Shown piece after piece: positions 1 to 9,840 of a DNA stretch of 39,315 nt. This stretch comes from Prorocentrum cordatum. Its lineage: Eukaryota; Sar; Dinophyceae; Prorocentrales; Prorocentraceae. A program made the position numbers and the translations under genes. The first letter of the stretch is position 1. Every line of letters begins with the position of its first letter. The stretch spans positions 31,756 through 71,070 of the forward strand of contig CAUYUJ010004325.1 in the NCBI GenBank assembly GCA_963575745.1, written 5' to 3'. The notes below the pieces were generated by a model, which saw nothing but the letters and a program-made list of their open reading frames with translations, was not told where the DNA came from and made no database searches.

Positions 1-710
1 GCGAAGCGAGACTTCGACAAATTGAAACAATGCGCAAGCGAAGCATCGACAAATGAAAACAAGGCGGGGACACGGCAAGCTACAGACAAGCGCAGATTTA
101 ACGAAAAGCAGGCCACATGCAAGGCAAAAGAAGGCTGAGGACACGCTCGCCTTGACAAGAGACAGGCGAGCTCAACGTGGCAAGCCAAAGGCACGCTAAA
201 GGCAAGTGGAAGATAAACATGGAGACAAGCTGGAAAGGCACAACTGTAGGCCAAGGGCAAGTTCGAACATGCTAGAGGCGTGCTAAAATTCCAGCAGGAG
301 GCAAGCGGAAGGAAATCGAAAACGGTGAGCCGAACATACGGAAACCGCGGCACTCCACGAGAAGCAGGGACGGCATTCCCGAGAAACCAAGAGAAACCAT
401 GAGGGGGATACCCGCAAGGAGCCCGGCCTCTGGAGAATCTCGCCATCGGTATTAATGCACTGAGTTAGGCAAGCACATCAGGTAAGGTCTGCTCCTCCTC
501 AGGACCGATCGGATTTGTGTCGATGTGGTATCGCCTCCCTACCAGCCTGAAGAGGAGCCGCTTCGGCAAGGACTGTACACTAGCACCCCCAAATCTGGCA
601 AGGAGCTGACGCTAGCGCCCCTCGTGTTGTGAGGTGCCGAAGAGCTACTGTTGAGGGGATCCCCAAAATTCCTCCCTACTCCGATCCTCACGGCACTCTT
701 GTGCAGCGAC
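1..710. other. no gene recognised
   Basis: This is an A/G-rich stretch with loosely recurring AAGGCAAG-like words and no convincing coding frame. The minus-strand frame over 539-976 runs into the CTC array and is low-complexity. Nothing functional is seen. Confidence 0.5.
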
Positions 711-795
711 GCCGCCGCCGCCTCCTCCTCCTCCTCCTGTTCCTTCCTCCTCCTCCTCCTCCTCCTCTTCCTCCTCCCCCCCTCCTCCTCATCCG
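711..795. repeat. CTC/CCT microsatellite
   Basis: An interrupted CCT array, preceded by a few GCC units, directly abuts the left end of the composite tandem module that follows. Confidence 0.9.
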
Positions 796-1432
796 TTTTT
801 CGTTGTAAGCAACTGCTCCCTGGCGCACGCCGAAACGTGTCGGTTGGGCGGGCCTGAAAGTTCGTTACAATTTCATGGATGGAAAACGAGGTGGTTCTCA
901 AAATGTCGATAGCGCCATGCGCGATCGCATTAAAAGTTCGCAAAAGCTTCAAGGATGCAGGGTGGTTGGTTTTCAAAATGCGGTGTTTGCATTAGCGCCG
1001 CGCATATTCTCCTTAAAAGTTAGCAACAGATTCACAGCTTCAAGGTTGGAGGGCGGGTCCGTTTTTCCAAAGGTTGTGTTCGCCTTATCGCCACGCGCAT
1101 CCGTCGTACCAGTTTGCAACGGTTTCAACGGTTCGTAGGGCTGAAGTCACAGAATGTGTGTTCTGACAAAATTTGAAACGGCTGGGCGCACCAGTCGCGT
1201 TGATCCGCTGCGTTGAAACCCCAAGAGTTGGGTTCTGGCACGGCTTACGAATGTCAGGACGCAACAGTCATGCTGACTCGCGGCGCTGAAGTCCCAGGAA
1301 TGGTGTTTCGGCACGGTTGAGGACTTTCAGAAGGCTGTCCAATAGGGACTTAAGATAGGGGAACTTGGAGGTAGAGTCCATTGGGACATCGTCGATGCGT
1401 CTTGGGTTTACATTGGTCCTCCTCCTCCTCCA
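795..1432. repeat. composite tandem module, copy 1
   Basis: The first part (about 860-1135) holds diverged tandem units of roughly 84 bp. Each carries a variant of TTAGCGCCGCGCATATTC followed by CTTAAAAGTT. The second part (about 1140-1330) holds units of roughly 73 bp with GAAGTCCCAGGAATGG and GGCACGG words. The module ends in a unique tail containing CATCGTCGATGCGTCTTGGG, then runs into CTC repeats. The same order of parts, with the same flanking CTC repeats, recurs at 32475-33165, so this is a dispersed module and not a local accident. Confidence 0.75.
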
Positions 1433-1569
1433 CCATCTCCGCCTCCCCACAGGGGGGCGGGGGGCATTGTCGCAGCCGGGGGCGCTTGGCGGTGGCCCAG
1501 TTGAGCGGTGTTCGGGGCTAGCCCTGGCGAGCGCGTTCCACCTCTTATTGCCCCGTGTGCCCCCAGCAG

Positions 1570-1875
1570 TATCCAGCGGGGGGTGGGAGGTGAAGGGAGA
1601 GGAGGGGAGGGGCGAAAAGAGGAGGAAAGGGACAGGGGAGAGCACAGGAAAAGTAGCAGAGAGGTGCGAAGACATGGGAGGGGAGAAGAGATGAGGGGGG
1701 AAGGGGCCAGGAGGGGAGGGGAGGGGAAAAGCGAAGAATCAGAAAGATACGCTGGAGAGGAAGGGAGGAGAGGGGAGGGTAAATGAGGCGGGAAGAAGGG
1801 GTCAGAGGAGAAAAGGGGGAGGTGAGAAGAGAGAAGGGGAGGAGAGATGCGGGATGGGGCGGGGGACAAGCCTTC
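1570..1875. repeat. purine-rich (G/A) tract
   Basis: About 300 bp are almost pure purine on the plus strand, made of irregular GGGAGG, GAAGAG and GGAGAGG words. Frames through it are low-complexity and not credible as genes. Confidence 0.75.
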
Positions 1876-2021
1876 GAACAAAAAAAACACGATGGCAAGC
1901 TCGGCTCAGTCCTGAATTTCACCGGGCTGATCGGTATGCCGGCTGCGTCACCTCTGTTCAAATGCAAGACCCTACGCACCGCTGCTCACGGCAACTCGCA
2001 TGGGCATCGTTTATGAGTGCC

Positions 2022-2285
2022 CTAATGGGGATTTCTGTTGTTCGCGAGCGCGCAGGTGTGCCAGGCGCCGCCAGAGCGAAGCAGCAGGGCAACGATCTAA
2101 ATCAAGCCCCAAGCGCGCAGAAGCGAACTACGCTGCGGCTCAGAACCCTGATGGGGATACTTTTGATCGCGACCGTAGCGACAAATCGCTCGGCGTCAAG
2201 TCAACGCGCAGCTAGCGAGCAGCGGGCCAAATTAGGCCCTAGGCGAGCAGGAGCGGACTACGCTGCCACTCAAAAGGCGAAACCG
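2022..2285. repeat. imperfect tandem duplication, unit about 128 bp
   Basis: Two diverged units start with CTAATGGGGAT and CTGATGGGGAT. They share internal GCGAAGCAGC/GCGAGCAGCG and GAACTACGCTGC/GGACTACGCTGC words. A third partial start, CGAATGGGGATACG, lies near 2365. Confidence 0.55.
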
Positions 2286-2707
2286 ACGCTGAAGACCAGG
2301 TGGTACACTCCGAAGCCGACGAAGGCCAGGATGAAGGCCTCGATGCACACCAAAATTTCGAACCGAATGGGGATACGCGAATCGTATCGAATGTATGGTT
2401 CCTTCTGGCCCCCCCAGGTATGTCGCGTGAGCCTCCCAGACGCTTTCCAGTTCAGCATGTGGAGTTATTTGGCCACATGTGGCCTCAGAGGGACACTCAC
2501 CGAGGACGAATAAGTGCAGAACCTGCACCAGCGGCTTCTTCGTGCGGTTTCCGCGACGCTCCCAGACACTGGTTGACTTCCACGAAAGCTGAGTCACGGG
2601 CTTGCCCCCGCGCGAGCGACCGCCAGACCGATCTCCAAGCTTGTCCGAGCTGCGCTGCGCAGAGACAACCCAAGCCCGTGTGTGGCTCCTCGCGCTTCCG
2701 GTGGCAC

Positions 2708-2935
2708 TCCGAGGAGGAGGAGGGGGGGAGGAGGAGAAGGAGGAGGGGGGGGGGAGGAGGGGAGGAGGAGGAGGAGGAGGAGGAGGAGGAGGAGGAGGAG
2801 GAGGAGGGAGGAGGAGGGAGGAGGAGGAGGGACGAGGAGGAGGAGGAGGAGGACGAGGAGGAGGGAGAGGCAGAGGAGGAGGAGGGAGCGGAGGAGAGGA
2901 GGAGGAGGAGGAGGAGGAGGAGGAGGAGAAGCTTG
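2708..2935. repeat. GAG/GGA microsatellite
   Basis: A long interrupted GGA array. Opposite-frame ORFs read poly-Glu, poly-Gly, poly-Arg or poly-Ser and are not genes. Confidence 0.95.
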
Positions 2936-3145
2936 AATCGGCGCGGGCCTGCACGGCCGTGTAGGTGAACGTGGAGATGATGCGCCCCCACTTGCTCTCC
3001 TCCGAGGCTCCCCTGCGGGCGGCCCCCAGAAAGCGGGCGCGCGGCGGAGGTGGCGGGAGGAGGGCGAGGAGGGGGGAGACAGCAGCACCAGGAAAAAGGG
3101 GGCGGGAGCGGGGAGAGTCTGGGGGTGGAGACCCAAAAAGGCAAG

Positions 3146-3202
3146 AGAAGGAGGAGGAGGAGGAGGGCGACGACGACGACGACGACGACGAGGAGGAGGC
3201 TG
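3146..3202. repeat. short GAG-GAC triplet array
   Basis: GAGGAG units change to GACGAC units and back to GAGGAG. Confidence 0.85.
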
Positions 3203-3308
3203 GGAGGGCAAAAAAACGTGAGGGAGGAGGAAGGACAGAAGGGAAGGACGCCGCCGCGCACGCTCCATGTCGGCGGGCTGTTGCGAGCGCCCGAGTGGCC
3301 CGGCCAGG

Positions 3309-3498
3309 GGAACGAAGAATGACATAATCATAAAAACTCGGAGGTCCGCGCAGATTTCCTGGATCCGCGCTGGACCCCCTGGCGGCGCCTCCGGCGCCAC
3401 CCCCGGCGCGCTCCGCGCGCCAGGGAGGGGGGTCCAGCGCCGATCCGAGAAATCCGCGCGGACCTCAGAGTTGTTATATGTATGTCATGCTTCGTTCC
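3309..3498. mobile_element. foldback/MITE-like element, about 190 bp
   Basis: The left arm begins GGAACGAAG and includes GGTCCGCGCAGATTTCCT and CGCGCTGGACCCCC. It is the imperfect reverse complement of the right arm, which ends CTTCGTTCC; the arms match over about 75-80 bp. The centre is GC-rich (GGCGCC/GGCGCG words). No clear target duplication is visible and no coding capacity is present. A diverged half copy (GGGGTCCAGCGCAGATCC) lies at 26590-26630. Confidence 0.75.
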
Positions 3499-3738
3499 AC
3501 TAAACCTAGTAGTCTCCGACGGCGACCTGCGTTCCACGAGGCCGGGCGAGCAAAGCGAGGAGCAGCATCCAGGCGTCGGGGCCACCGCACGCAACGCCCG
3601 CGCGCCGAACGAACGCCGGGGCGCCCGCTCTGCAGGGACGGGGGAGCCGCCGGCGGCACCGCCACCGCCGCGAGGGCCCGCGGCCGCAGCGGCGGCGCAC
3701 CTCGACGAGATGCACAATCGGTTCTGATGAGTGAGGAC

Positions 3739-3974
3739 GGCGCCGCCAGAACATGCTGATATCCACTGCCGCAGGGTCGTGTCCCAGGGACTCGGGAAGT
3801 GGTGGACATGGATACCTGCCCGCCCATGCGGGCGGGCAGATGTCCAGAGTGCGGCCGGCGCCGCCAGAACATGTTCATATTCACTGCCGCGGGGTCGTGT
3901 CCCAGGGATTCGGGCAGCGGTGGATATGGATACCTGCCCGCCCATGCGGGCGGGCAGACATCCATACCCACCAC
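3739..3974. repeat. tandem repeat, 2 units of 118 bp
   Basis: Two units begin GGCGCCGCCAGAACATG at 3739 and 3857. Each carries GGGTCGTGTCCCAGGGA, and a strong hairpin with 9-bp stems CTGCCCGCC/GGCGGGCAG lies near its end. Confidence 0.85.
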
Positions 3975-4418
3975 TCCTCGAGATCTCCAGGACACGTCTC
4001 CGAAGCGGTGGGTGTGGGCATACTCTGGCGGTGGAAAGACGTGCGAGAGGGCGCACGGCTCTCCCGAGGGCGCCGTGGCCAGGGCCCCCATCGCCCCAGG
4101 AGGTGCGGCACTCGCACGTGACGCCAGACGGCCGGGCCTGGGACAGGAAGGCATCCCTCGAGAGCACGAGGCCCTCCGGCGCTGGCTCGTCGGCCGGCAG
4201 AGCGCCCGCGGCGCCACGCGCCGCGGGCCGCGCTGCTGGGATGCAGGTTGGCGACTTGTACACCGCAGAGGTAGGGAGAAGGAAACGCACCACCACCACC
4301 ACCACGTGGAGGATGGAGACAGAAGGTGGTCAGGGGCGGTGGCGGTGTATGTCGCTTCGGGTCCTCACGGGACACCGTGCGCACCCGCATTGCGCACACT
4401 GGCTGGTCCCGAATCACC

Positions 4419-4512
4419 CCAGGTGGTGGTGGTGGTGGTGGTGGTGGTGGTGGTGGTGGTGGTGGTGGTGGTGGTGGTGGTGGTGGTGGTGGTGGTGGTG
4501 GTGGTGGTGGCG
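4419..4512. repeat. GGT microsatellite, about 31 units
   Basis: An almost uninterrupted GGT array. Its frames read poly-Gly, Val or Trp, or poly-Pro on the reverse strand. A short complementary CAC run lies upstream at 4290-4305. Confidence 0.97.
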
Positions 4513-4522
4513 GGGTGGTGGT

Positions 4523-4612
4523 TCTATAGCCCCTATAGCCCAATAGCCCAATAGCCCCATATCACTATACCCCTATAGCCATATAGCCCATATAGCCCCA
4601 TTGCCCCAACAA
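4523..4612. repeat. degenerate CCCNATAG short satellite
   Basis: Words such as CTATAGCCC, CAATAGCCC and CATATAGCCC recur about ten times next to the GGT array. It resembles a telomere-type short repeat in length but not in sequence. Confidence 0.6.
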
Positions 4613-4844
4613 AAATCTGATTGGGGCTTTTCTCCGGTATCATGGTGGTGGTGCGCCCCCTGCTTCTAAAGAGGAGGAGGGAGGCGACGGCGGCCGCGGA
4701 GAGGGAACCGCGGGCAGTCGGAGCGCTCAGAGCATGCAGGCCTTCGCGCCAGCGCAGCGGCCCGCACGGCGCCGAGGCGGCTCCGCTCGAGCGCCCCGCT
4801 GCTGGCCAGGAGTAGCGCCGACGCCCCCTCCCCTGGGCTCGATC

Positions 4845-4985
4845 TCTTCCTGCTCCTCCCCCTCTCCTTCTCCCTGCCTCCCTCGCTGTCCTCTGCTCCT
4901 CCCCTCTCCTTCTCCCTGCCTCCCTCCTGCTCCTTCCGCTCTCTCTCCCTCTCTATATCCCCCTCCTCGTCCCTCTCACCCTTTT
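4845..4985. repeat. pyrimidine-rich tract with internal duplication
   Basis: A C/T-rich stretch with two copies of CTCTCCTTCTCCCTGCCTCC about 50 bp apart, just upstream of the chimeric reading frame. Confidence 0.6.
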
Positions 4986-5063
4986 CGGCGTCAGGACCAT
5001 GGGCCCGAGCATCTCGGCGCCCGCCTAAGTCCCGACCCCGGCGCCACAGGCTGGCGCGACGCC

Positions 5064-6286
5064 ATGGGAGCGCCCTGGCTGGCCAAGCTCATCAGCGGCG
5101 GCACGCTGCTCACCCTCCTGACGTCCCACGGCACCCCGACCCGGAACACCCTGGTGGAGGCCGACCGGGGCGAGCTCGACATGCAGCTGAAGGAGCAGGC
5201 CAAGGCCAGGGGCGTTAAGGCAAGGGCTCCCAGCTTCGCGCTTCGCGCTCCGCGAAGCGCGAAGCGCGAATAACTTCGCGCCCTCGCGCCGCCCCCCCAA
5301 AGGGAGAAAAGGAGGACGAGGAGGAGGGGGAGAAGGAACGAGGACCGCGAAGCGCGAAGCGCGAATAACTTCGCGCCCTCGGGGGAGCCCTTGTTAAGGC
5401 CATCTTCCCGAACTCCTTGGTGCAGGGCGACCACACCGGGCACGTCACGAGGCGGGAGGAGCAGGCCACGGCCACGGGCGCCTGGACCGCCCTCCGGAGC
5501 GGCCCGGACGACGCCAAGGACGTGCAGAACAACGGCAAGGACACGTACGAGCCGAAGGGCAATGGCAAATACAAGTTGAAGCTCGGAGAGGTGGTCACCA
5601 AGATCCCGAAGATCGGCTTCAACGTGGAGACGGTAGAGTACATGAACATCAGCTTCACCGTGTGGGGCGACGGCGGCCAGGACAACATCCGCCCGCTGTG
5701 GCGCCACTACTACCAGGGCACGCAGGGCCTCACCTCCGTGGTGGACCTGGGGACGAAGCACCAGAAGATCCGTGGGCAGCAGACGTCATATCCGATCAAG
5801 CTGTTTCACACTTCCAACATCCCCATCATCCCGAAGACGGCGCTGGTGTCGTATCCGTTCCCCTTCTCGCAGTTGTACCGGCGTGTCAAGTCCAACAAGC
5901 TGGTCAAACTGCTCTGCCAGTGGCAGGAGATGGACTACGGTGGCCAATCGATCTCTGTGGGAAGTCTTGCGGTCTACGAGGTGCCGCCCCGCAACGTAGC
6001 TGACATCTGGGAGGACCCGCTCCGAGGCCTCTACCGCCTTGCGTACGCGCTCATATCTTGCGCCCTCTTGTCCAAGACATGGATCGAGGTGTCGGAGTCG
6101 TCCTCGCGCGGCGTCGCGAAGCAGCTGCACGATCCGAAGACTATGTTCAAGGGACACCGCGTGAGCTCCCTTGTGCACGCGCTCGAGATGTGGGAAACGA
6201 GGGAGCAGAAAGGGCCCCCTAGAGGGTCGGCGGATCCTGAGCTCCCTTGTGCACGCGCTCGAGATGTGAGAAACGAGGGGGCATAA
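5064..6286 (+). CDS. chimeric Arf GTPase-Sec61 alpha reading frame (probable retro-chimera)
   Basis: If the insert at 5220-5398 is removed, one frame is open from ATG 5064 to the stop at 6284-6286. The first ~165 codons are unrecognised. At about 5566-5748 the protein matches Arf GTPases ([37 protein letters not shown]). From about 5742 to 6180 it matches the Sec61 protein-conducting channel alpha subunit ([43 protein letters not shown]). The Arf part lacks the P-loop, has Lys for the switch-I Thr and lost the Asp of WDxGGQ, so GTPase activity is unlikely. The Sec61 part is a C-terminal-half fragment, with an alignable but altered middle, that stops before the next conserved block. The join falls in shared codons Val-Val-Asp-Leu. 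The fragment identities are near certain; whether it is expressed is unknown. It is best read as a chimeric retrogene or pseudogene. Confidence 0.8.
5220..5398 (+). other. candidate GC-AG intron created by the TIR element
   Basis: The left target duplication provides AAG|GCAAGG, close to the known GC-AG donor consensus AG|GCAAGT. The right duplication provides GTTAAG|GCC as acceptor. Splicing removes 179 nt and restores Val-Lys-Ala-Ile exactly. AG followed by G is common at dinoflagellate acceptors. There is no transcript evidence. Confidence 0.6.
5222..5392. mobile_element. 171-bp TIR element (MITE / candidate introner), copy A
   Basis: The ends are perfect inverted repeats, AAGGGCTCCC and GGGAGCCCTT. 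The flanks are an 8-bp direct repeat GTTAAGGC (5214-5221 and 5393-5400). The interior holds two copies of a GCGAAGCGCGAAGCGCGAAT block and an AGGAGGACGAGG core. A near-identical copy is at 20131-20301. The insertion plus one target duplication is 179 bp, and removing 179 bp rejoins the reading frame exactly. It encodes nothing itself and would need a transposase in trans. Confidence 0.92.
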
Positions 6287-6313
6287 AGGGCCCCCTGGAG
6301 GGTCGGCGGATCC
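6162..6313. repeat. tandem duplication, 2 units of 76 bp
   Basis: Unit 1 (6162-6237) begins TGAGCTCCCTTGTGCACG and ends GGCGGATCCT; unit 2 (6238-6313) repeats it with a few changes. Unit 1 includes the last Sec61-like codons (SSLVHAL). As 76 is not a multiple of 3, unit 2 is read out of frame and the ORF ends inside it. Confidence 0.92.
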
Positions 6314-6319
6314 TCGATT

Positions 6320-6890
6320 GCTGAATTGTGTTATCGTTTACGGTAGGGGTCTGCGTCCCTGCCGAAATCGGGCCAAAGGGCCCCGAGCAGGCCACCCATC
6401 GGGTGCCCGTCTATAGCGGGCCCAACGCGGCACCGTCTGGGGACGGGGCAGCCCCAAATGCTGTTCGCGGCGGTACGCTTCTCGCGCGTGCGGGTACGTT
6501 GGCACGCAGTAGCGCTGCTGAACCGCACGGCCTCCGCACACTTCTTTGGGCTTGTGCCAATGAGCGATGGCCCCAGTTCCCCAGACTACGTGGGCTGGGT
6601 GCACCTGGAGGCCAATACGGCCGAGGCTGTCGCAGAAGTGCTCGTGCAGCACCCAACGGTCGTCGACCTATGTGGAAGATCAGGAAGATCCCTCTCGCCC
6701 TTTTCTCCCCTGCTCCTCCCTCCACTGTTCTGCCACCGGGTCGAAAGGAGGGAAGCCGTTCGTTGGTCCGACCGGATCGGAGAGAGGGATGAGCGCGAAG
6801 CGAGAGGCTCACAGCCCATTCACTCCACCCTCCAGACCGTCCCCCCCATCTGCCTCTCCCTCCTCCTCTGCAGATGCCATTCCTCAGTTG
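6320..6890. other. no gene recognised
   Basis: Open frames exist on both strands but none shows recognisable domains or a convincing start. No repeat structure was noticed. Confidence 0.4.
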
Positions 6891-6919
6891 CACGATCAGC
6901 ATCCACACCGTCGCCACAC

Positions 6920-7300
6920 TCATCATGGTCATGATCAGCAGCAGCGACAGCAGTATCATCATCACCAACATCATCATCAGCACCATCGTCAACACCGGCA
7001 ACAAAAAAACAGCAGCGAACAAACGCAACAACATTATCAGCACCAGCCGCATCACAAACATCACCATTACCCCCATCACCAGCAGCAGCGTCATCAACAT
7101 CATCGTCATCGTCAGAAGCATCATCATCATCATCAGCATCAGCATCAGCATCAGCAGCATCATAAGCATCATCAGCATCAGATTCATCATCACCGGCATC
7201 ACCATCGTCACCATCATCATCATACTCGTCATCATCAGCAACAGTTTCATGATCATAGTCATCACCAACATCATTACCAGCATCATGATCAAAATTCGCC
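6920..7300. repeat. CAT/ATC microsatellite
   Basis: Interrupted CAT repeats with CAG, CGT and CAA variants. Frames read poly-His, poly-Ile or poly-Ser, and poly-Met or poly-Asp on the reverse strand. Confidence 0.93.
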
Positions 7301-7425
7301 GGCCCAACGGGCCAGGGCGTGCTAAGATCTCCGGTAACTGATTAACAGTATTAACAGTATTTCTAATTCGCGCGCGCGGGGCGGCCCCTGGGGGTCCCCC
7401 GGCGAAAAGTACCCCGACCAACGCC

Positions 7426-7464
7426 CGGTCGCCGCCCGACCGCCGCCCGACCGCCGCCCGACCA
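7426..7464. repeat. 11-bp tandem repeat
   Basis: About three and a half copies of CGCCGCCCGAC. Confidence 0.85.
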
Positions 7465-7479
7465 AGTCTACTCAGAGAT

Positions 7480-8150
7480 GGTTTTCCTTCTGGGTGCGGC
7501 CTCTCAGGCTCCCCAGAGCGCGCTCAGAGTGCCCCAAGAGGCCCCCAAGACTGCCCAAGAGGCCCCCGAGACGCCCAAAGAGCGCTCGAAGACGCCGAAG
7601 ATGACCCCAAGACGGCCCAAAAGGCCCCCAAGACAGCCCAAGAGGCCTCCAAGACGCCCCAAGAGCCTTCCAAGAGGCCTCCGAAGAGAGCCCCAAGAGG
7701 CCAAAATCGTTGATTTTCATTGGTTTTTTTCGATGTTTTTTGTGTTTTGGTTTTTTCGGCTTCCGGACGCTCCAAGACGGCCCAAGAGGCCCCCAAGACC
7801 GCTCCAAGACGGCCCACGAAGCTCCCAAGACGGCGCCGAAACGACCCAAGAGAGCCCTCAAGACGGCCCAAGTGCCGCCCAAGACGGACCAAGAGGCCCC
7901 AAGACGGGCCCAAGAGGGACTCAGGAGGGATACCGAGAACTCAAAAATGGAGCCCTCCGTCCCAGAAGGCGCCCAGGAGGTCCCAAAGAGGCCCCAAGAG
8001 GCCTCCAAGAGGTCCCAAGATGTCGCCAAGAGGCCCCAGGAGACTCCCAGGAGGCCCAAAAGAAGCCCCAGAAGGCTTCAAACATGTCTCCCAGGCGCCC
8101 CCGAACGGCCTCTCAACAGACCCCAAGAGGCCCCCCAAAAAAGCATTTTG
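7480..8150 (+). repeat. CCAAGAGGCC minisatellite-type element, copy A
   Basis: Arrays of ~15-bp units of type CCCAAGAGGCCC/CCCAAGACGGCC lie on both sides of a T-rich core (about 7700-7762). The core is entered through GAGCCCCAAGAGG and left through TCGGCTTCCGGACGCTCC. The same layout recurs at 21100-21700 (+) and in reverse at 30180-30840. Frames give Lys-Arg-Pro-rich repeats, a consequence of the 15-bp (5-codon) period and not evidence of a protein. Confidence 0.75.
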
Positions 8151-8334
8151 ACGACGACCCTATTTCGCCCCATCGAGAGACGACCCCCAGGGAACTGTTT
8201 CACCATCGAAACTCCCCACACAACGCGTCCGAACGACACCCGCCCCCAAGAGCGCAACATGGGCAACGAACACACATACAAAAACCAGCGATGCCATATC
8301 ACGGGCCGGCGGAATGAGCGAAGCGATTCAATAA

Positions 8335-8640
8335 TCTGCATCATCATCATCACCAGCAGCATCATCATCCTCGTCAGCATCCGAATCACCATCATCATCA
8401 GCATCATCATCCTCGTCAACATCCGTATCAATAGCAACATCATAATCATCATCACCATCATCATCAGCATCATCATCACATCGCCGTCGCCATCATCTTC
8501 AGAATCATCGTCGTCATCATCACCGCCAGGTTCATCATCATTATCGGCTACGTCACCAGCATCATCACCCGGGTCACCCGAATGGTCCGGACAACAGTCG
8601 TCATCAACATCGTCGTCATCACCGCGATCAGTATGAATAG
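8335..8640. repeat. CAT/ATC microsatellite
   Basis: Interrupted CAT array with CGT/CAC variants. A weaker continuation (CGTCAGCAGCAGCATC words) runs near 8815-8880. Confidence 0.93.
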
Positions 8641-8889
8641 CATCCTGATCATCATCGAACTTCAGCATCACTATCGACAACGGTGTCGTCAAGATCTGCA
8701 TGATTGATGTCGCCAACCCCCTCAACGGAAATAGCGGCCTCCTCCCCAACATAGCCCAAGCAACTACAGACAACGACCATAACAACATATTTCCTCAGCG
8801 CCAACTTCAGCGTCGTCACCGTCAGCAGCAGCATCTTCATCGTCAGCATCACCACGCCGTCGTCACGGCCACCATCGCCGTGGCCTTCT

Positions 8890-9510
8890 GCGACTGACAG
8901 GTCCGCGCGCGAGCGTGGCAGCCCCGGGGAGGGGCCCAGACGTCCGCGCGAGGCCCGCGCTCGTGGCCTGCGCCCTGCACCGGCCGCGCGCGCACGAGCC
9001 CGCCGCGCCGCCGCGGTCGCTGTGGCGCACCCGCACGCGACGGCAGCTCCTCACCCTCCCCCCGCCCCCCCCCTCTCTCCTCCTGCTCCTCCTCCTCCTC
9101 CTCGACCTGCCTCTCCTCCTCCTCCGCCTGGTTCTGGTTCTGGTTGAGGCGCACCCAAGTGGGGCGCGTTGGCGCCGAAGCCCCGGGCAAAGGGCAGGCA
9201 TGCGCAGTCCCGAGTAGGGCGCTGGCAGTGGGGCAAGTGCCCGGCGCGCGTGCCCGCTCCCAGGGGGGCCGGGTGTCGCTTCGTGCGAGACAGTTGTAGG
9301 GGCCCCCTGGGAGCCGCGCCTGCCACGCGACCAAATGGCGGAGCGCCAGTGCGCGAGCGCTAGTGCGCGTGTTGCCAACTGGCCGCATCGAAACAGGGAT
9401 CCTCGTCGTCCTCCCCCTCCCCGCCACAGCTCCACCACCGCCAGCCAGGCGAAGGAAAAGGGGAGAGGGAGGAGGGCGGCGGGTGGAGACGCCCCGGGGA
9501 GGGGGCAGCC
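8890..9510. other. no gene recognised; short CTC array inside
   Basis: GC-rich sequence with a CTC array at about 9068-9125. Several Arg/Pro-rich frames overlap on both strands and none is recognisable. Confidence 0.5.
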
Positions 9511-9514
9511 GGGA

Positions 9515-9690
9515 GGGCGACAGGACGACGGCGACGACAGGAGACGACGAGGGCGACGCCGACAAGAAGCAACGGCGACGACGACGACGACGGCGAGGGC
9601 GACGAAGACGAAGGCGACGGCGACGAAGACGACAACGACGGCGACAGCGGCGGCGAACACAGCGACGACGACGACAGCCCAGGGACACGC
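9515..9690. repeat. GAC/GGC triplet array
   Basis: Interrupted GACGAC and GGCGAC words over about 175 bp. Confidence 0.85.
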
Positions 9691-9715
9691 AGCGCCCATT
9701 TACCAGAAGGGCCCC

Positions 9716-9840
9716 CTGCTCCTCCTCCTCCTCCTCCTCCTCCTCCTCCTCCTCCTTCTCCTCCTCCTGCTCCTCCCCTTCCTCCTCCCCCTCCTCCTCC
9801 TCCTCCTCCTCCTCCTCCTCCTCCTCCTCCTCCTCCCCGC
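9716..9840. repeat. CTC microsatellite
   Basis: Nearly pure CTC array. The 9840-10050 stretch beyond it is GC-rich unique sequence with no gene seen. Confidence 0.95.

Noticed and set aside
4523-4612. Interstitial telomere repeat
   Set aside because: The units are CCCNATAG-like and irregular; neither TTTAGGG nor TTAGGG is present in series.
7478-8317. Lys-Arg-Pro repeat protein
   Set aside because: The 15-bp unit is a multiple of three, so repeats read as a protein in every frame. The T-rich core and the reverse-oriented copy argue for a DNA repeat.
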